In this document: piece by piece, positions 31,584 to 33,477 of the stretch | Layout of the letters: every line of letters begins with the position of its first letter | Position numbering within the stretch: position 1 is the stretch's first letter | Assembly: GCA_934086935.1 (NCBI GenBank) | Contig: CAKOIQ010000010.1 | Coordinates: 1 to 33,477 of the forward strand | Length of the DNA: 33,477 nt | Direction: 5' to 3' | Source: an uncultured Bacilli bacterium | GTDB lineage: Bacteria > Bacillota_I > Bacilli_A > RF39 > UBA660 | Program-made: the position numbers and the translations under genes | The notes under the pieces: model-generated | What the model was told of the DNA's origin: nothing | Seen by the model: only the letters and a program-made list of their open reading frames with translations | Database searches by the model: none

Positions 31584-32111
31584 ATGAAGAAGTTAAGTAA
31601 AAAGAAAGAAGGTACATTTTTTAATTCATATAATGTTATTATTATTAGTTTAATTATTTTAGTATTAGTACTTATATTCTTTTGTAATCATTTAATGAAA
31701 GTAAGTAAAACTTATATGTTTAATGGTAAGGGTAATTATATAAGTGTATATAATGGAGTAATTAGTTTAAATTATGATATTAATATATTTGAAGGTAGTG
31801 ATATAACTTATGTACCAGTAAAAGATATTGCCGTTACTAAATATAAAGTAGGTTATTATGTTAAGGTAAATGATAGTTTAAAAGAATTAGTTGTTATCTC
31901 AGATGAAGCTAAAGAAGGATATTCTTTAAAGAGTGTTTTGGAAGGATTGAGTGCATTTAATATTACAGAATTACCTAAAAATGATAAATACTTTAATACT
32001 GAAAAAATTAAAAATATAAATAATTTATATTTTGTCATTGAAGCTACTACTAAACAAGGAGATGTTATTAATGATTCTCTTGAACTTAATGTAGCAAAGT
32101 TATCAAGATAA
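31584..32111 (+). CDS. Hypothetical membrane-anchored protein at the end of the division cluster
   Basis: A 175-residue protein with a basic N-terminus, one membrane helix (about 18-40, VIIISLIILVLVLIFF) and an external domain of about 130 residues rich in beta-prone segments (YISVYNGVISLNYDINIF). No family recognised. It begins two bases after the PBP stop with GGAGG in the PBP's last codons as ribosome binding site, so it is co-translated with the septal synthase and may work beside it in division or wall synthesis. A terminator starts on its stop codon and ends the cluster. Confidence 0.75.
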   Translation: MKKLSKKKEGTFFNSYNVIIISLIILVLVLIFFCNHLMKVSKTYMFNGKGNYISVYNGVISLNYDINIFEGSDITYVPVKDIAVTKYKVGYYVKVNDSLKELVVISDEAKEGYSLKSVLEGLSAFNITELPKNDKYFNTEKIKNINNLYFVIEATTKQGDVINDSLELNVAKLSR

Positions 32112-32131
32112 GCACTTTTAGTGCTTTTTTT
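32110..32131 (+). terminator. Rho-independent terminator ending the division cluster
   Basis: AAGCACT (32110-32116), TTT loop, AGTGCTT (32120-32126), then T. It begins inside the stop codon. Confidence 0.85.
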
Positions 32132-32146
32132 ATGATTAAAATTAGG

Positions 32147-32152
32147 TATAAT
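32147..32152 (+). promoter_or_regulatory. -10 box upstream of the pseudogene
   Basis: TATAAT at 32147-32152, directly before AGGAG (32153-32157). The -35 region is occupied by the T run of the preceding terminator. The pseudogene may therefore still be transcribed. Confidence 0.4.
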
Positions 32153-32203
32153 AGGAGTGATTTATTAACCATGGAGAAACAAAGTAAGATAATATTCATG
32201 GTA
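32151..32203 (+). repeat. 53-bp repeat, copy 2 (leader plus first codons)
   Basis: Identical to 6646-6698 except one base. It covers the leader, ATG (32171) and eleven codons, after which the sequence jumps into a different reading frame. Confidence 0.9.
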
Positions 32204-32612
32204 TTACTTTCCTGCTAATTATACTGTTTTTTCAAATGAGGATGCTAGTTTAATTTGTGCTGAGGATGATCCTAATGCAAATTTGTCAAAATTTACAGTT
32301 GAAGACATAATAAATGTAAATGGTGCCTTGACTTATAAAATCGGTTTACTTACTGCTGATGAAATGATTTTATCTGGTTATAGTTTCTTTAATGGTATTG
32401 GGTCTTCCTATATTTTAAATAATGCTAGTTCTGACCCTTTTTGGATTTTGTCACCATATGCTTTTATGGATGCTGCCTATAATTTAACAAGTAATTTATA
32501 TTACAATGTTGCTGATTCGGATATTGCTTTACGCCCAGTAATTGCTTTAAAATCTGATACAACAATAAGTAGTGGTGATGGCACATCATCTAATCCTTTT
32601 GTTATAGAATAA
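32171..32612 (+). pseudogene. Internally deleted relative of the secreted lectin-like protein
   Basis: The first eleven codons equal those of the 6666 gene (MEKQSKIIFMV); then translation reaches a stop after 15 residues (TAA 32216-32218). From about 32202 another frame is open and encodes a C-terminal domain alike to residues ~415-558 of the 6666 protein: SLICAEDD, LSKFTVED, YKIGLLTADEM, WILSP, ALRPVIALKS and SSNPFVIE. So a start region has been fused out of frame to a C-terminal region, losing some 400 codons. The remaining domain lacks the GC-rich block; its matching stretch (about 32440-32545) has normal AT-rich codons. Promoter-like box, start and terminator are kept. A TTG at 32283 could in theory start the domain but has no ribosome binding site. 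Confidence 0.8.
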
Positions 32613-32614
32613 TT

Positions 32615-32639
32615 AAGTTCAGGTTACTGAACTTTTTTT
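32615..32639 (+). terminator. Rho-independent terminator after the pseudogene
   Basis: AAGTTCAG (32615-32622), GTTA loop, CTGAACTT (32627-32634), then T. It is still intact although the gene is broken. Confidence 0.85.
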
Positions 32640-32692
32640 GCGCCGTGCCTTTTCATTCTTTTTTTGAATACTTTATTATTAGGAGGTTTTAT

Positions 32693-33370
32693 ATGGATTT
32701 TAGGGTTATTGAAAATGGAATGAAGAGAATTACTAATTCTTATGGAAATGGTCATAATGGGGTTGATTTAGGTTTTTTTAAGGGTGAAGGGGATGTTCCT
32801 ATTTATAGTAATTGTGTTGGTACTGTTTATGAAATAGTTGATGGACTTGATAATAATACTAGAAGTACTGGTAGTAAAACTTGGGGTAATTATGTTTATA
32901 TTCGTCATCCTAATGGTATGTTTTCTAGATATGCTCATTTAAAAAAGGGTATATTAGTCAATAAGGGTGATAATGTTAATGCAGAAACTGTTTTAGGTTA
33001 TATGGGTGATAGTGGTAGAGCTTATGGCAAGCATTTACATTTTGAGGTATCTACTGGTTATAGTTCTCGTAAAAGAATTAATCCTACTTCTTTTTTAACT
33101 AAGGCTATTTATGATCAAGACACTTATATATATGACTTACCTAAGTTAAGACTTGGTATTTGGGGATGGAAACGTGGAGATAGAGATAATAATGTTGGTT
33201 TGATTCAAAGATTTTTAAATTGGTCAATGAATAGTAATTTAGCGGTTGATAATTCTTTTGGTAGAAAAACTGAAAGAGCTGTTTTAGCTTATCAAAAAAG
33301 ATTTGGTTTAAAAGAAGATGGTAAGTTTGGTCCTGCCTGTATTAAAATGGCTAAGTCATTAGTAAATTAA
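32693..33370 (+). CDS. M23 endopeptidase with peptidoglycan-binding domain, no signal peptide
   Basis: A 225-residue wall hydrolase. ATG 32693 has AGGAGG (32681-32686) at seven bases; an upstream in-frame ATG (32645) lacks a site. Residues about 15-150 are an M23 (lysostaphin-like) domain with zinc motifs HNGVDLG and KHLHFE and the YAHLKKG strand. Residues about 170-222 form a PF01471-type peptidoglycan-binding domain (NVGLIQRFLN, VDNSFGRKTERAVLAYQKRFG, DGKFGP). No signal peptide or membrane helix is visible, as in phage endolysins released by a holin, yet no other phage gene is near. It could also be a domesticated lysin. It sits beside a convergent tRNA gene. Confidence 0.88.
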   Translation: MDFRVIENGMKRITNSYGNGHNGVDLGFFKGEGDVPIYSNCVGTVYEIVDGLDNNTRSTGSKTWGNYVYIRHPNGMFSRYAHLKKGILVNKGDNVNAETVLGYMGDSGRAYGKHLHFEVSTGYSSRKRINPTSFLTKAIYDQDTYIYDLPKLRLGIWGWKRGDRDNNVGLIQRFLNWSMNSNLAVDNSFGRKTERAVLAYQKRFGLKEDGKFGPACIKMAKSLVN

Positions 33371-33375
33371 CATAC

Positions 33376-33397
33376 AAAAAAACTCACCGAAGTGAGT
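33376..33397 (-). terminator. Terminator of the minus-strand tRNA
   Basis: Read on the minus strand: ACTCAC, TTCG loop, GTGAGT (33397 down to 33382), then seven T (33382-33376). A UUCG tetraloop stem directly after the tRNA. It may also slow convergent transcripts from the M23 gene. Confidence 0.85.
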
Positions 33398-33407
33398 AAT
33401 TTTCAAT

Positions 33408-33477
33408 TGGTGACCCGTACGGGGTTCGAACCCATAAATGCATGCGTGAAAGGCATGTGTGTTAACCATTTCACCAA
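33408..33477 (-). tRNA. tRNA-Glu (UUC), 5' end cut by the window
   Basis: On the minus strand the anticodon arm is CATGC-CTTTCAC-GCATG, giving anticodon TTC. The T arm is ATGGG-TTCGAAC-CCCGT, the 3' acceptor strand ACGGGTC with discriminator A, and CCA is encoded (33410-33408). The D arm is present, but the first seven acceptor bases lie beyond 33477. Terminator follows immediately. Confidence 0.92.

Noticed and set aside
32171..32283. Programmed frameshift joining the 11-codon start to the lectin-like domain
   Set aside because: There is no slippery heptamer before the stop at 32216, and ~400 codons are absent relative to the sibling. Deletion is simpler.
1..33477. Mycoplasma genetic code (TGA as Trp)
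   Set aside because: TGA ends real genes (4968-4970, 14452-14454) and Trp is TGG throughout; the wall genes also argue against a Mycoplasma.
1..33477. DGR reverse transcriptase, insertion sequence or CRISPR array in the window
   Set aside because: No protein shows an RT YxDD core, no transposase and no regularly spaced repeats were found. Any DGR RT must be outside the window.

Overview
The window looks like chromosome of a very AT-rich, low-GC Gram-positive bacterium in the Bacilli/Mollicutes neighbourhood, most like the small-genome, uncultured gut lineages (RF39-type or Erysipelotrichia relatives). The basis is strongly A/T-ending codons, AGGAGG/GGTGAT ribosome binding sites, Firmicutes-type gene neighbourhoods and a T-box leader. 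TGA is used as a stop (for example 4968-4970 and 14452-14454) and Trp is TGG, so this is not the Mycoplasma code. Sortases, cell-wall adhesins, MraZ, FtsL and a PASTA penicillin-binding protein point to a walled cell. Assignment is by inspection only.

Layout, almost all on the + strand. 1-105: tail of an unidentified gene. 182-3502: FtsK/SpoIIIE translocase and three small unknown genes. 3548-6586: a compact iron-sulfur operon (sufC, a short SufB/SufD-like scaffold, sufS, sufU). 6666-8342: a large secreted protein with a TasA-like N-terminus and a C-type-lectin-like C-terminus carrying a striking GC-rich, A-depleted block, interpreted here as the variable region of a diversity-generating retroelement (DGR) target. 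8415-12983: envelope lipid and proteolysis genes uppS, cdsA and rseP, then a T-box leader and thrS. 13029-15708: four membrane proteins, including an active CPBP protease preceded by a paralogue that has lost the catalytic residues. 15764-17032: mtaB. 17041-20529: a surface-adhesin/sortase cluster behind an unusual leader. 20536-22146 (minus): class B-type sortase with a ~270-residue cytoplasmic extension. 22288-23695: tgt and a small membrane protein. 23787-27681: heterodimeric BmrCD-like ABC exporter. 27809-32111: start of the division/cell-wall cluster (mraZ, rsmH, ftsL, PASTA PBP, one unknown). 32171-32612: a deleted pseudogene copy of the 6666-8342 gene sharing 52/53 bp at its 5' end. 32693-33370: M23 peptidase with a peptidoglycan-binding domain. 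33408-33477 (minus): tRNA-Glu cut by the window edge.

How it works together: much of the window concerns the envelope, covering the undecaprenyl carrier (UppS), phospholipid precursor (CdsA), membrane proteolysis (RseP, CPBP), septal peptidoglycan synthesis (FtsL, PBP), wall-anchored adhesins with sortases, and wall hydrolysis (M23). Genes are tightly packed and no gap exceeds 300 bases. Many intrinsic terminators begin inside or on top of the stop codon.

The best candidates for something new are the putative DGR variable region fused to a TasA-like secretion module, with a decayed sibling 25 kb away; the sortase with a large cytoplasmic domain; the SUF operon with a single ~222-residue scaffold; and the structured RNA or DNA element before the adhesin gene. 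No reverse transcriptase or template repeat is visible in this window, so the DGR reading is an inference from sequence pattern.
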